This document shows positions 1-10,076 of a stretch of 64,000 nucleotides of DNA, piece by piece. Positions within the stretch are counted from its first letter, which is position 1. Every line of letters starts with the position of its first letter. The stretch spans positions 868,001 to 932,000 of the forward strand of contig JBBPFI010000006.1 of NCBI GenBank assembly GCA_037974965.1, read 5' to 3'. The notes below the pieces were generated by a model. It made no database searches. It was not told where the DNA came from and worked only from the letters and a program-made list of their open reading frames with translations. Source of the DNA: Dacryopinax spathularia (lineage: Eukaryota; Basidiomycota; Dacrymycetes; Dacrymycetales; Dacrymycetaceae). The translations under genes and the position numbers were made by a program.

Positions 1-321
1 ACTTCTCCATGACTTCGGTCCGCTACGCGGACCATGCCGTCCACTGCTGCTGGCGCTGACGCACACGAACAGGGGCAACGTAATTGTCGTCAAACAGCTC
101 ATATACAACGACATCTCGTCCACAAAAGTCCGGCTCTTCGTCCGGAGAGGGATGAGCATCAAGTACGTCCCCTTCCCCCCGCCCCATCCTCCCAATCCCC
201 TTACAAGTGCTGATGATCGCCTGTGGCGTGTGCGTGCAGGTATCTGCTGCCGAACTCGGTCATTCAGTATATATATTCGAACGGGCTGTATGGGCATAAT
301 CCCAATACGATCCCGCCCTGA
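1..321 (+). CDS. 3' end of an unrecognised gene (partial)
   Basis: The window opens inside a gene. Frame 2 is open from base 2 to a GTACGT donor at 163. A CAG acceptor at 237-239 joins to a last exon at 240-321 that ends in TGA. The junction rebuilds a lysine codon and the spliced tail reads ...VRRGMSIK|YLLPNSVIQYIYSN... and ends in NPNTIPP. The clean donor and acceptor and the uninterrupted frame argue for a real gene. About 80 residues are visible, basic and aliphatic with no motif I recognise, so no function is proposed. The start and most of the protein lie outside the window. Confidence 0.6.
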
Positions 322-874
322 TCCGCCCGCCGCCCGTGATCGCTCGTACGACCAATCTTACTCTCTCATCCGGGCTGGGATCGGCCAGCTATACAGCACG
401 AGCGAATGAGGAATGAGTGGTGGGCAAGGAGTGTTGTGTTGTGTTGTAGTAGTACGCGTCAGATTAGACATGTACGGCTATGTATTCTTTCCTTTTTCTT
501 TTCGTTTTCTTTTCTTTTCCTTTCATCTTCTTTATTCGAGTTATTGGGTGGAATGCGGGCTTGGGAGAGGAGGAAGAAGGAAGGGGGGCATAATGACAAC
601 TGAATCTGAATCACGTGTCGACTGTAATTGCGCTCCGCTAAGCACCGGTCTGGCTCTTAGTTTGAAAGCCCGCGCAAAGAGTACGATTTGGTGTTAGCAA
701 GATTACCTGGAGGAGAAATACAGCTTCCATGACGCAAAGCTGGTGAGCGCGAACGTTGAACTGCAGTGCCTAAAAAGGAAAGCACCGGTCAATTGCTTCC
801 GTACTTAGGCAGCCTCAACGCTCTCGACTTCGACCTGCGCAAGTCGTATCCTCTCCGACGTCGTCCTCGTCAAT
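322..874. other. Intergenic; pyrimidine-rich tract
   Basis: No convincing gene. The notable feature is a T/C-rich stretch at about 486-536, made of runs of T broken by single C or G, between the end of the partial gene and the next start. It could be a 3'-UTR element or a simple repeat. The short ORFs here have no codon structure I trust. Confidence 0.5.
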
Positions 875-1489
875 ATGCTTCATCGCGCCCTGCGGCCAGC
901 AGCGAGAGCCTTGCGAAGGACGTCTCCCACTGCCTCTCGCGCGGCTGTTCAGCGACGATGGGAATCGCACGACTCGCACGGGTCGCATGATGCGCATGGA
1001 CCTAACCCTGCTTTCGACGCTGAGGCTCGGGAAGAATGTGCGTATATTCAAAACATCCTCATATCGTCGCGCTGACAGTGCCTTCAGCCTTCTTTACCCC
1101 TCTCTGGCGCAATGTCGCGATCGTCACTGTACTCGGATATGCGGCTTACGCCTTCTGGCCGCAACCCAAGGAAGGCGAGACGCCCTACCTCACCCGCGCG
1201 CTCTCCAGCGGCCAGACCACAGAACAGTCATTGGAGCACATAGAGCAACGTATAGCCTTCGTCCAGAAACAGGCGGAGCACAAGAAGGAGTCTGATGACG
1301 CTCCGCGGCCGCCTATCCATCGTTTCCGTTACAAGCAGTGCGTTGCCATGTACTCTATTCCCGTCCGCATACAGCTGAACCCCGAACAGCGCGTTTGACC
1401 AAGCAAGTCCGTACCTCATACCCGTTGGCACCCAAGCAGACCTGAGCGACGTCAAGATCAAGACGCGGGAGGATGCGTTCCACAAATAG
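875..1489 (+). CDS. NADH:ubiquinone oxidoreductase 17.8 kDa-type accessory subunit
   Basis: Three exons (875-1037, 1079-1337, 1390-1489) with GT-AG introns of 41 and 52 nt give a 173-residue protein. The first ~28 residues are rich in Arg, Ala and Ser with no acidic residue, as in a mitochondrial presequence, followed by a His/Ser-rich stretch. A single hydrophobic helix (VAIVTVLGYAAYAF) lies near residue 70. The C-terminus contains FDQASPYLIPVGTQADL, which resembles the tail I recall for the Neurospora 17.8 kDa complex I subunit (FNTGSPYNVPAG...ANLD); length and layout also fit. It would be an accessory, single-span subunit of the mitochondrial inner-membrane arm. The identification is from remembered sequence; presequence and helix are seen directly. 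Another complex I subunit, NDUFB3, lies at 18516-18710. Confidence 0.65.
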
Positions 1490-1580
1490 ATTTGTGTTTC
1501 TGCATGTCTAGAGACAAGGAATTAGGAATTGTAACATAATCATCTTCCTCTTTCCGCCCGCGCTTCCATTGTTCGCGCAT

Positions 1581-2321
1581 TCATTTCCTATTCACTCTCT
1601 GCTGCTGTATCTTCGCCCGCGCGGCCTCGGCAGCTCGCCTCGTCCCCTGCACACCCGCCCATCCCCTAGCCTGTAGCCACTTGACCACAGGAGGGGTGAT
1701 GCCAGCCACAATCCCAATGCGGAACGGGAGGAAGATGGTCTTGTGTATGCCATAAGCAAGGACGACCGCCGCCCAAACTCCCGTATTTCCCTTCTTCTCC
1801 ACGACCTCGCCCGCCTTCGCTCCGCTCGCAACCTCCACAGCCTCCTTGACATCCTCATCGTGTGCTTTCTGCGGCCACCAATCGCCCAAGAGCGCAAGCG
1901 TCTTCTCCTTCAGATAGTCCGTCACCTTCGTGACTTTCTCCTTTCCCAGCACCTGAATGAGCGCAAAGGCGATACTGAAGTCGATAACGCCAACAACGCC
2001 GTAGATAACCACCGCATACCATCCATAAGTCTTCATGAGTGCCTTCAGCCGACCGCTGAGCGTCTTCTCCTTCGCGATCGGGTCCTCTGCAGCGCCCGCG
2101 CCGGCGCGGGAAGAAGATGCGGCCGCCTCGGAGGACAGGGCATGCGTGGAAAGACGTTGTTTGCCCGCGTTGGGTTTTGAGGCTGAGCTGTCGGCGAGGA
2201 AACGAGCGCGTGTGCGGAGTTTCGGTAGTTGGGTTGGTGGTCGCCGCAGCGGAAGGGGAGTGATTCGTCGTGCGGAAAGGCGGAGACCGACGGTTTCGAA
2301 AACCCGGAGTGTCCGGTTCAT
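1581..2321 (-). CDS. DUF1279 / FAM210-NAT2-like mitochondrial membrane protein
   Basis: Single-exon ORF of 246 residues, convergent with the complex I subunit gene (91 bp apart). The N-terminus is basic and Arg/Ala/Ser/Pro-rich (about residues 1-80), consistent with mitochondrial import. Residues ~90-125 contain the DUF1279 hallmark, LMKTYGWYAVVIYGVVGVI followed by DFSIAFALIQVLG. A second hydrophobic stretch follows (VWAAVVLAYGIHKTIFLPFR), then a Gly/Pro turn and a basic, amphipathic C-terminal tail (RRAAEAARAKIQQQ), as is usual for this family. The yeast relative is Nat2; the animal relatives are FAM210A/B, which affect mitochondrial translation and organelle organisation. The molecular activity is not settled. 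The first ATG is used; no intron is needed. Confidence 0.8.
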   Translation of the reverse strand: MNRTLRVFETVGLRLSARRITPLPLRRPPTQLPKLRTRARFLADSSASKPNAGKQRLSTHALSSEAAASSSRAGAGAAEDPIAKEKTLSGRLKALMKTYGWYAVVIYGVVGVIDFSIAFALIQVLGKEKVTKVTDYLKEKTLALLGDWWPQKAHDEDVKEAVEVASGAKAGEVVEKKGNTGVWAAVVLAYGIHKTIFLPFRIGIVAGITPPVVKWLQARGWAGVQGTRRAAEAARAKIQQQRVNRK

Positions 2322-2754
2322 GAGATGCGGTCGTTCGCGTGATCAGATAGGTTGGAGTGCGTTAAAAAGAGGGGCTATTAAGGTGGATGAAGGCCGTTAT
2401 TTAAAGAGCTTTGCGGTCGTAGTCCAAGTTGTTATTTGTTCAGCAATGGGAGTTATAGGTGAATGTTCGAGTCGTCCTGCTCTCTAACTCATTACTTTAG
2501 ACTTGCGCGCCTCTCATCATGCGGTGTCTTCATGGATTGGGTGGCTGTGCTGCCGAGAGCACGCTTCTGCGGCCGCGTCATAACGGCCGGCCGCGCAGGC
2601 TGGTCGTGCGACCGCGGCGTCCAGCACCGCGAGCTTTCGTGCAAGCGTAGGATTGACAATCATGGATCATACCATGGAAAGCGGGCTACATGGCTACACA
2701 GAGCGACACTCTACAATACAAGGTTTTATCTTTTCTATACATAGGCTAGTACGC
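2322..2754. other. Intergenic
   Basis: A gap of about 430 bp between the start of the DUF1279 gene and the 3' end of the MFS carrier. GC-rich, no ORF with coding character and no tRNA-like fold noticed. It must hold the DUF1279 promoter and the MFS terminator region. Confidence 0.4.
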
Positions 2755-4720
2755 TCAGATGCTGGCTTTCCCTCTGGGCTCATAAGGCAGAAGGATCACA
2801 AGCAGACCAGCGACAATGAACAGCGCGCCGGAGACGTACACTGGCACCGGTGTATTCAGGTTGGCGAACACTAGATGGTGGTTAGCCTTCTTGCGAGCCC
2901 AAAGATGTGATAAGTAAACGTACTGGCAACGATAGGCGACATGACGCCGAAGATCCGGTTGGCTGTCGCTGCGATACCTGTCCCAGTACCGCGATCCTTT
3001 GCAGGGAATACCTCAGGCTAGGCAGCATGTCAGCTTCTGCTAGCCCCGCCTTGTAGGCGACACTCACGGTATAAGCGTAAAGGACAGCATACATGACGTT
3101 GGACGTACTGCGAATATTGGTCAGTAACGATCGCTCGGGCCGTCTGAATGGTGGGACCTACAAGTTGTATGCGCAGTTCCACCCAAGCAGAGCATTGGAC
3201 GTCTTTGCGGTAGTCGAAGCAAACAAGAAAACACCGGTAATGACCGTCGAAACGGACAGCGCTCCCTTCCTCCCAAAATTGGGCAGCTCCACCAACAGAC
3301 CACCAGCCAGGGCGCCAGGGATACCGAGCACAGCGATAATGACCTCATTCCTATAGGTGATATAGGTGCTGTTGTTTCCCGTGTCTGCGCCGCGTGTCGC
3401 GAGGAGATACGGCAGGAAAGCGTTGTACAATGGGAACGCGAGGCCAATGAGCGCCCAGATAAGGACGATCACGCTCGTGCTCCAGGCCATTTGCGGCGTC
3501 TTGAACAGTTCCCTCACGTGGCTAGCGTTGAACTTTTCGAACCGGCGGCGCACGGCAGCTTTGGCGCTTGTGTCGAGCCCCGCGCCATCGACTTTCCCGC
3601 CAAGGGAGGTGAGGTGCTCTGAGCGCAGGGAGGTGGTCGAGCCGTTGTAGAGGGCGACTTTCTCGATCACGTTGACTGCTTCGGAGTCGTGGCCGCGCGA
3701 CATGAGGAACTTGGGAGTCTCGTGCAGGTGGAAGACGAAGAAGCGGAGGACGAAGCATAGGAGGGTGATTCCTCCCCTGTCCAGTCATTAGCCTTCTTCT
3801 AATGGCTCATCCTTAGGCGAGCTTACATGGTGAACATGAAATACCGCCAACCCATGTTTTCCGACCGTGTACATGTGCCGATAGCCTCAGAACAGGAGTA
3901 TTTCGTCAACAAGCCCCATGCGATCAGTGTTGCCAGAAGCTGGCCGAATGCCCAGTAAATACTGAGGATGGTCAGGAGATACTGGTTGCGTCCTGGGATG
4001 ACTATATGCGCTTTAGTTTCTGCCTCTGACCGTCAGATTGGTGACTTACATTCCAGGAACACAGCAGAGTCAACTGGGAGGTTCCCTCCAACACCTACAC
4101 TCCAAAGCGCCGCAAACACGGCGATGGCGACGAAGTTCGGTGAGCTACCCGCAACCAAGCCAAATGTGCCCGTGATGAAGAGCGTAATATTGAATGCCCA
4201 TCGGCGACCAAATATGTCGGAACCAAGACCGAAGCAGAAGGCGCCGACCAGGAGTCCGATATTTTGCGCGAGCTGGAGGAATGGTCCACGGGAGGGGTGA
4301 AATTCGTTGACGACCTAATAGTACGGTCAGGAATGTCCTGGGACATGCGAGGGAACGCGTACAGATGTGTATATGAGACTGGTGATGATGGGCCACATAT
4401 CTGTTTCCAGTTAACACGGCGCATATATCCAAGGAGCCAAAATCACTCACTGTCCATCATCCACCCGAATACTGCGACACCGAACAAGTGCCACTGGTAC
4501 TTTCCCATTCCGATCTCCGCCAGAGCATCGTTGATGACCTGCAAGCTTCATGTCAATGCCTCGCTGTCGCCTCAGTGGCATTGCCTCTGACCTTTGCCTT
4601 GGCTCGGTAGACGGGATCGGTGGCATCTTCAGGTAGGATGTTCTCGGTGTCCGCGTCGAGTGCGGGGCCCTGGTATGGGCCTTTCTCGTTTGCAACGGGG
4701 TCACTGACAACAGAGGCCAT
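2755..4720 (-). CDS. SV2-like major facilitator superfamily transporter
   Basis: Multi-exon gene read from the ATG at 4718-4720 to TGA at 2755-2757. The first exon gives a polar N-tail (MASVVSDPVANEKGPYQ). Next comes EIGMGKYQWHLFGVAVFGWM, the first helix typical of the SV2-like/MFS subfamily, and after splicing MWPIITSLIY. The next exon contains the loop 2-3 signature GLGSDIFGRRWAFNI and GVGGNLPVDSAVFL. A large exon (3158-3703) carries the central cytosolic loop and helices 7-9 (MAWSTSVIVLIWALIGLAF; VIIAVLGIPGALAGGLLVEL). The last exon ends in LVILLPYEPRGKASI. This is a 12-helix plasma-membrane or vacuolar carrier with a metabolite or inorganic-ion substrate; sequence alone does not say which. 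At least six introns; some inner boundaries are approximate. Confidence 0.85.
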
Positions 4721-5436
4721 GTCGATTAGGTCGTCTCAGCAGATCGTGGTCAAGTCGATGCAGAGGTCGAAGCAGAGAGAGCAGGGGACAATCCAAGCAG
4801 ACCAGTTAAGAAGATCGATCCGATTGATGGCTGGAATGTCGGCGAAAAAGAAGAAATGGGGAGGGACCGCGCCATGCGTGTCTCGAATGGCGTACTTTAT
4901 ACCGCTCCATCTTTGGTTGCTGTCATGCCGTAGTAGCCGCCGGAGACGCTCGACCCGCCGCTCTCGTCGCAAGTCTTTGTCCCGTGAGTCCACTAACGGT
5001 CGCCCGCAGGATAGCGCGTCTCCCGGAAGTGGGCTGGACAAGCGCGGCAGCAACGGAGTTTGCAGCACCACCGAGGCTGAACAGATGTGATGGACCCCAA
5101 CAACGTCACCTTCTGCTTCCGGGAAGGGCCTCGAAAATGACAGAGCGTCACTCGAGCCCACCAAAAAATTACAAATGCGCATACACGCCGGCTTGTTCTC
5201 CAATCTTGGCAGGAAAAGGTCCCCTAGTCCCATCGAGGATGTGCGACCGCCTCCACCGTCCGATAGAGCTTGAGGTAATATCGCCCACGATGTTGAGCCA
5301 GAGGCGAGTCATCACTTGCCCAACGCAGACCAGTCACCGCCCCCGCGCCCGCTCCGTTTGTCCGCCGCGTGCCATCAGGCGTTTAGTTCAGTGCGGCCGT
5401 GTGGGGCCTGCCAGGAACCAACGGGATAACAGCGCA
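4721..5436. other. Intergenic, upstream of the MFS gene
   Basis: About 700 bp with no gene I can support. The overlapping open frames on both strands are Arg/Ser-rich and lack splice logic. It should contain the MFS promoter. Confidence 0.4.
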
Positions 5437-5897
5437 TCACGCGGGTGAATGTGACTGAGCCAGAGCGATTAGCAAAACTATCAACGAAATGGCGTTATCG
5501 CACCTCTCTCCACATGCACGAGTTCGAGTCTACTTACCCCGCGACCCCCCGCGTTGCAGAAGATGTGAAAAGGAACAGCCGCTGTCTGATTGACCACGCC
5601 CAAGACGTTGGTGCCGTCTGCCAGCACATCGAGGTCCAGCCCAACGAAGGGCTCAGGGGGAATTTGCGGGAAGAAACGGTGACGTATGCGGAAGAGGCGA
5701 TGATGTCGGTCCCTGGACGGGGATATGCACGCGAGCGGTAAGCGGCGCGCGCTCTGTCGATGTGTCGCACGACACCGATACGCGTTCTCACCGCGATTTT
5801 ACGAGGGAGGCGCGACGACGAAAATGGATCTCAGTTGGCTCGAATTGGATGCAGTGGTGACTGCGAGTGCACTGCGCTCTATCTTCTTTGTTGGCAT
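5437..5897 (-). CDS. Candidate small gene, unrecognised
   Basis: A possible three-exon gene that no single long frame shows. From ATG at 5895-5897 the frame reads MPTKKIERSALAVTTASNSS... to a GTAAAA donor; a CCAG acceptor about 90 nt on restores the frame into DRHHRLFRIRHRFFPQIPP. It then runs through FVGLDLDVLADGTNVLGVVN to AVPFHIFCNAGGRG and a perfect GTAAGT donor. A CTCAG acceptor then gives SHSPA and TGA at 5437-5439; a later acceptor would give a different short tail. The hydrophobic/acidic pattern of the middle exon looks like folded protein, but I recognise no family. It ends 80 bp from the next gene's start on the other strand. RNA evidence would decide. Confidence 0.3.
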
Positions 5898-5977
5898 TGT
5901 CTTCCTCCACCTGCTTTGACTTCGAGCAACCTTGTGAAAGCAACGCAGAAGTGCAACGGCCGCCTTGTCCTTAGACG

Positions 5978-7587
5978 ATGTCAGGCGATATCCTTTCCAG
6001 CCTGCTGGAGAGCTTCTTGGCTTCGCTGCAAGCCGCGCTCAGCGTCCTTCTCACCCTTCTCTATGGGGTTGGCGCAAGCAAGATAGGGCTTCTCTCAAGC
6101 TTGACAGCCAAAGAGGTCGCAAGGATATGCATAGAAGTCTTCCAGCCTGGTGAGCTTCTTCGGCGACTGCGCTAGAAACACGTTGGCTGATGCTGTGATC
6201 AGCACTAATAATCACCGAGATCGGGCAGAACATTGCCGAAGAGGGGAGTTCTGTATTCCGATTGTGGCCGATTCTTGGTGAGCCCACACGACAAAGTAAC
6301 GACCGCCGTAAGCTGATGGTTCGCCAGCATGGGGCGTCATATACCCTCTCCTTTCGCTAGCGATCACCTGGCCCGGAGTAAAATGGCTCGGGCTCCCGAG
6401 CTGGTCACTCGCGGCTGTCCCATTTAACAACACCACCGCTCTCCCTCTCTTGCTCATCGAGTCGCTCGCAACAACCGGAATCTTGGACATGGTAACCTCA
6501 GACAGCGCCAATGCCACTTCGCGAGCTACGACCTACTTCCTGCTCAACGCGATGGTCAACAATATCCTCACGTTCTCTATTGGTCCACGCGTGCTCGCGA
6601 GCGAAACCGTCTCACTCGACGAGCACGTCCGCGATGCAGAGCTCTATCCGCACAGTATCATCCCCGAAATTCGGAGAGCGGATGAGGAGGCGGATGATCA
6701 GGGCGCCCTGGCGGCAGAAGAGCAGCAGAACGGCGATTCCGAGACGAGTCCTCTCATCGCGAAGGCAAAGCAAGGGCAAGCGCTCGTCAAAGGCGGACTC
6801 TGGCGCGGGGTCGTGAGTGTCGCAGATGGATTCGCAAAATTGCCGCGGCCGATCCAGAAGACGCTCGTGGGAATCAGGGAGTTACTCAACCCGCCGCTCG
6901 TCGGGACGATTGTAGCCACGATTATTGGGCTTACTCCTGCGCTGAGGACTGCCTTCTTCGACAAGCCACAGCAGGGCGGCATCTTCCGAGCATGGATCAC
7001 CTCCAGTCTGGAAGACATTGGTGGGTTGTATAGCTCGTGAGTGGCGTCGTCGGTGAACGGCCGGCAACTGACCTCATTCAACCAGGTTACAGATGTTTGT
7101 GGTCGGCAGCAAGCTATACGAATCGGTTGCCGATCCTGCCAAGGAAGATAAGAGCTCGAACGACGAGGAGAGCAGTTCTCAAGGCGGCAAGGACGATCGA
7201 CCGCAAGACAAAGAGCTTCGCTTTTGGCCCATGACCTACATCCTCCTCACCAGATTCTTCATCATCCCCGGCGTGTCAATCGCGCTCATCTATTTCCTCG
7301 CCACGAAGACGAACATACTGGGTAACGACCCGCTCTTGTGGTTTGTGCTGATGCTTGCGCCCGCTGGACCAAGCGCGATCAACATTTCGAGTATTGCGGA
7401 GGTTGCCGGGGCGGGGGAGGTGATCGTCCAGCAGATTGCGAGGTTCTTGACGGTGAGTTGCTCGCGAGGCACGTCGACGACGTTCAGACGCTGACGGAAC
7501 CTCCAGCTGTCGTATGCGGTATCACCGCTTGTTAGCCTGGCTGTTGTGGGTTCGTTGCAAGCAACAGCTGCGGCAAGAAATGCATAG
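5978..7587 (+). CDS. Auxin efflux carrier family (PIN-like / ECM3-like) transporter
   Basis: Starts at ATG 5978 and ends at TAG 7585-7587. Exon 1 gives a membrane helix (LQAALSVLLTLLYGVGASKI) typical of the first helix of the fungal PIN-like family. After short introns come PFNNTTALPLLLIESLATTG, the NNTxALP-type crossover motif of this family, and AMVNNILTFSIGP. An acidic, disordered central loop follows (about residues EIRRADEEADDQ), then LLNPPLVGTIVATIIGLTPA, the family's NPP region. The C-terminal half contains YILLTRFFIIPGVSIALIYF, MLAPAGPSAINISSIAEVAG and a last exon LSYAVSPLVSLAVVG. Relatives include yeast Ecm3; they are ER or plasma-membrane carriers of poorly known substrate. Introns near 6149-6196, 7038-7085 and 7452-7506 use normal GT-AG sites. 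Confidence 0.85.
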
Positions 7588-7990
7588 AATGGATGTTTAC
7601 GGCAGCTTTATATTGCCATAATAGCATACATCAGAATCGAGCGTTGCGGGCTACAATATGCCCAAGTTTGCGACGGTCTGGTTGAGATCCTTTCGGACTG
7701 TTCCACCGTGGATTGTCGATACTTACACCAGGTCCACACTGGGAACAACATGTGGGCTCAACTTCTATGCAGCCGCATGCGGGTTTCTGGGTTACGGCCA
7801 GAAGCTTTGCTGCAAAGTACTTCTGCAGCCTATTCGGGACGACAGCAGAAGTGTGACGTAGCTCGTTGTAGCTTGTCTCCGGTGACGGACGGAGACAAAC
7901 CGCAGTTTCCTACACATCATATAAGAGGGCCTTTTGTGAAAGACCCTTGACGGTGTCCCTAGGTCCCCCGCGTCGACCACTCCCCCCATC
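7588..7990. other. Intergenic
   Basis: A 400-bp gap between two genes on the same strand. AT-richer just after the carrier stop, with no ORF that looks coding. Contains the F-box gene promoter. Confidence 0.4.
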
Positions 7991-9622
7991 ATGGACGTTC
8001 CCGAGGTGGCACTTTCGATATTGTCCTTCTTGGATTGCTCCAGCGACCTAATCGCAATGGCATGTGTCTCAAAACGATTCACCGATATGGCTCTCTCCCT
8101 GCTATGGCAGGACCCCGACTTTCCTGGCGACCCGCTCTTCACCATGGCCGGCCTGTTTACGGATGAAATACGCGCCGGCCTCCTGGAGGGCACGGTATGC
8201 ATGCACAACAGCCATTAATGAGTGAACCCAACCAAGAATCGTGCTTGCTGCGTTAGGACGAGTCAATGCTCGTACATGGCAACGCTTTTGGTAGATTCGA
8301 CTACTACGCAAAATTCGTCAGGCATCTGCGGCATTGGCAAGTGAAGTACGATGGGTATATCGCCCGTGTACTCGCCTTGAGCCGGCCCGGCACATTCGTC
8401 TTCCCCGAGCTCCGCTCCATACACTATGCCACAGCTGGGGACTCCGTGTCCGCCATGCAATCGTATCTTAGCCCCACTCTCCGCACTGTGCGCTTGGATC
8501 ACTGGGATTCGACCGGTCACTCAGACGTAACCGTAACGCCCGCGGTGACTGCAGTTTTATTGCAGGTCCTCCGTCTACCCAACCTTCGGGTGCTGGACTT
8601 CTTGGACAGCGTATATCTGGGTGCGCCCGCAGCTCTCCATCTTCACCGTTATGTAACTAACACAATTTCCAGCCTATGAAGCTGTGCCCGAGGTGGTTCA
8701 AGCACTCTGCGAGCGAATCCCCAACCTCACGTCGTTCCACTCCAGCAATTTCACCCTCTTGCGAACAGTGTATGACGCACTATCGATCAGCGCAGACCTC
8801 TCGAAAGTCTTTCTCGACTTCCCCCACCATCATGACGATAAGGCAACGATGAGCGCAGTCTCGCATTATCCAAAGGACGACATCATCACCATGCTGCGCA
8901 ACGGATTCCCCGTTCTGAACAAGATTACCACGCAGAGCGACTGCCAGACTGCCGAGTCTGTCCTGTCTCAGGCTGATCACCAATTTCGAGACATCGAACT
9001 TCGAGTGGATGATTTCGTCGGCGTCGCACACCTCGGCAAACTCGCACGGTCAATGTCCGTGACGATAGACGGCTTGCGGAACTTCTGCTGCATGGCGTCG
9101 GAGTCAACCATCGAGTCCGACCAGCAGATGATGGTCAACGCCTTAGCTCCCATGAAGAAGGCTCATTGCCTCGAGAAAGTGGACGTCAAGGTCGGTTTCT
9201 GCGAGGGGGAGATGCTCTCAGACAGTGAAGCAAGTGACTTGATTGGCGAATGGCCGTTGCTGCAGTCTCTGCGCATAAATAGCCATCACCAGCTCTCGGA
9301 CCTGGCCCGTGGCGTTCCCTACTCAACCGTCGGACTCACTCTGGAGACGCTCGTCGTACTTCAACGGCTTTGTCCACATTTGCACCGTGTCAGCCTGTCC
9401 TTCGTTGACTTCGCCGTTATACCCCTTTTGGTCAGGCGCCACATCACCAAGGCGTACGGACCAATGTGCGTTTCCTTCAACCTCTGTCATACACCCGATC
9501 AGCCCGCGGTCGTTGACTTCGTCAAGCAACTATGGCCGAATGCCGAGGTATTCTTCCGTGACTGCTGTGTGTGCACTGAGCTACATGCCGTCCGTCATGG
9601 TTTCGCGCCAACGGTTGGCTGA
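7991..9622 (+). CDS. F-box domain protein with leucine-rich C-terminal part
   Basis: ATG at 7991 opens directly on an F-box: MDVPEVALSILSFLDCSSDL followed by ACVSKRFTDMALSLLW, with the Pro, Leu, Val/Cys and Trp positions expected for Skp1 binding. An intron (GTATGC...TTAG, about 8196-8256) and a second (about 8617-8671) join three exons to the stop at 9622, giving roughly 500 residues. The rest has irregular leucine-rich stretches (LPNLRVLDFLDS; LCERIPNLTSFHSSNF; LQSLRINSHHQL), the usual layout of the large agaricomycete F-box families. By family knowledge it is a substrate-recognition subunit of an SCF ubiquitin ligase; the target is unknown. The gene looks intact. Confidence 0.8.
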
Positions 9623-10076
9623 TCAGTCTAGTTACTCTCGAATTCGTTCGTGATGATCTTCGCTTCCATATTTTTGTGCGTGTATTTACTAGGTGAACTT
9701 CTGTTGTGGCTTGTACAATGAACTGGTGTACCATACTTATCCGTCGCCGTTCGCTGGCAACTGTAACTGCAAACCGGTAGAAGGGAAACTGCCGTCCTGT
9801 GATTGCACGAGAATAGAAGCATGAAGACACTGCCACATTTGGCGCTCTTGGCGTCATAACCGGCCAAACTGTCAGGGCTCAACGAGGCTTTCATACATAC
9901 ACTTCACCCTACTCGAAGGGAATGCATCCGGAGACACGCTCCATGTCGCCCATCATCTCTGTACAAGGTGTACTATCCCTCCCTTAACACCAACTGCTTA
10001 CAAGCAAAGACTTCTCCCTCGTATACGCCTAGCGGCAGTTTGTCCGCACTAGGACTACCGCGCTGAACTCGGTGCC
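9623..10076. other. Intergenic, upstream of the Trk gene
   Basis: A gap of about 450 bp. The last 120 bp before the Trk ATG are C/T-rich, as in many basidiomycete promoters. No gene seen. Confidence 0.4.
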
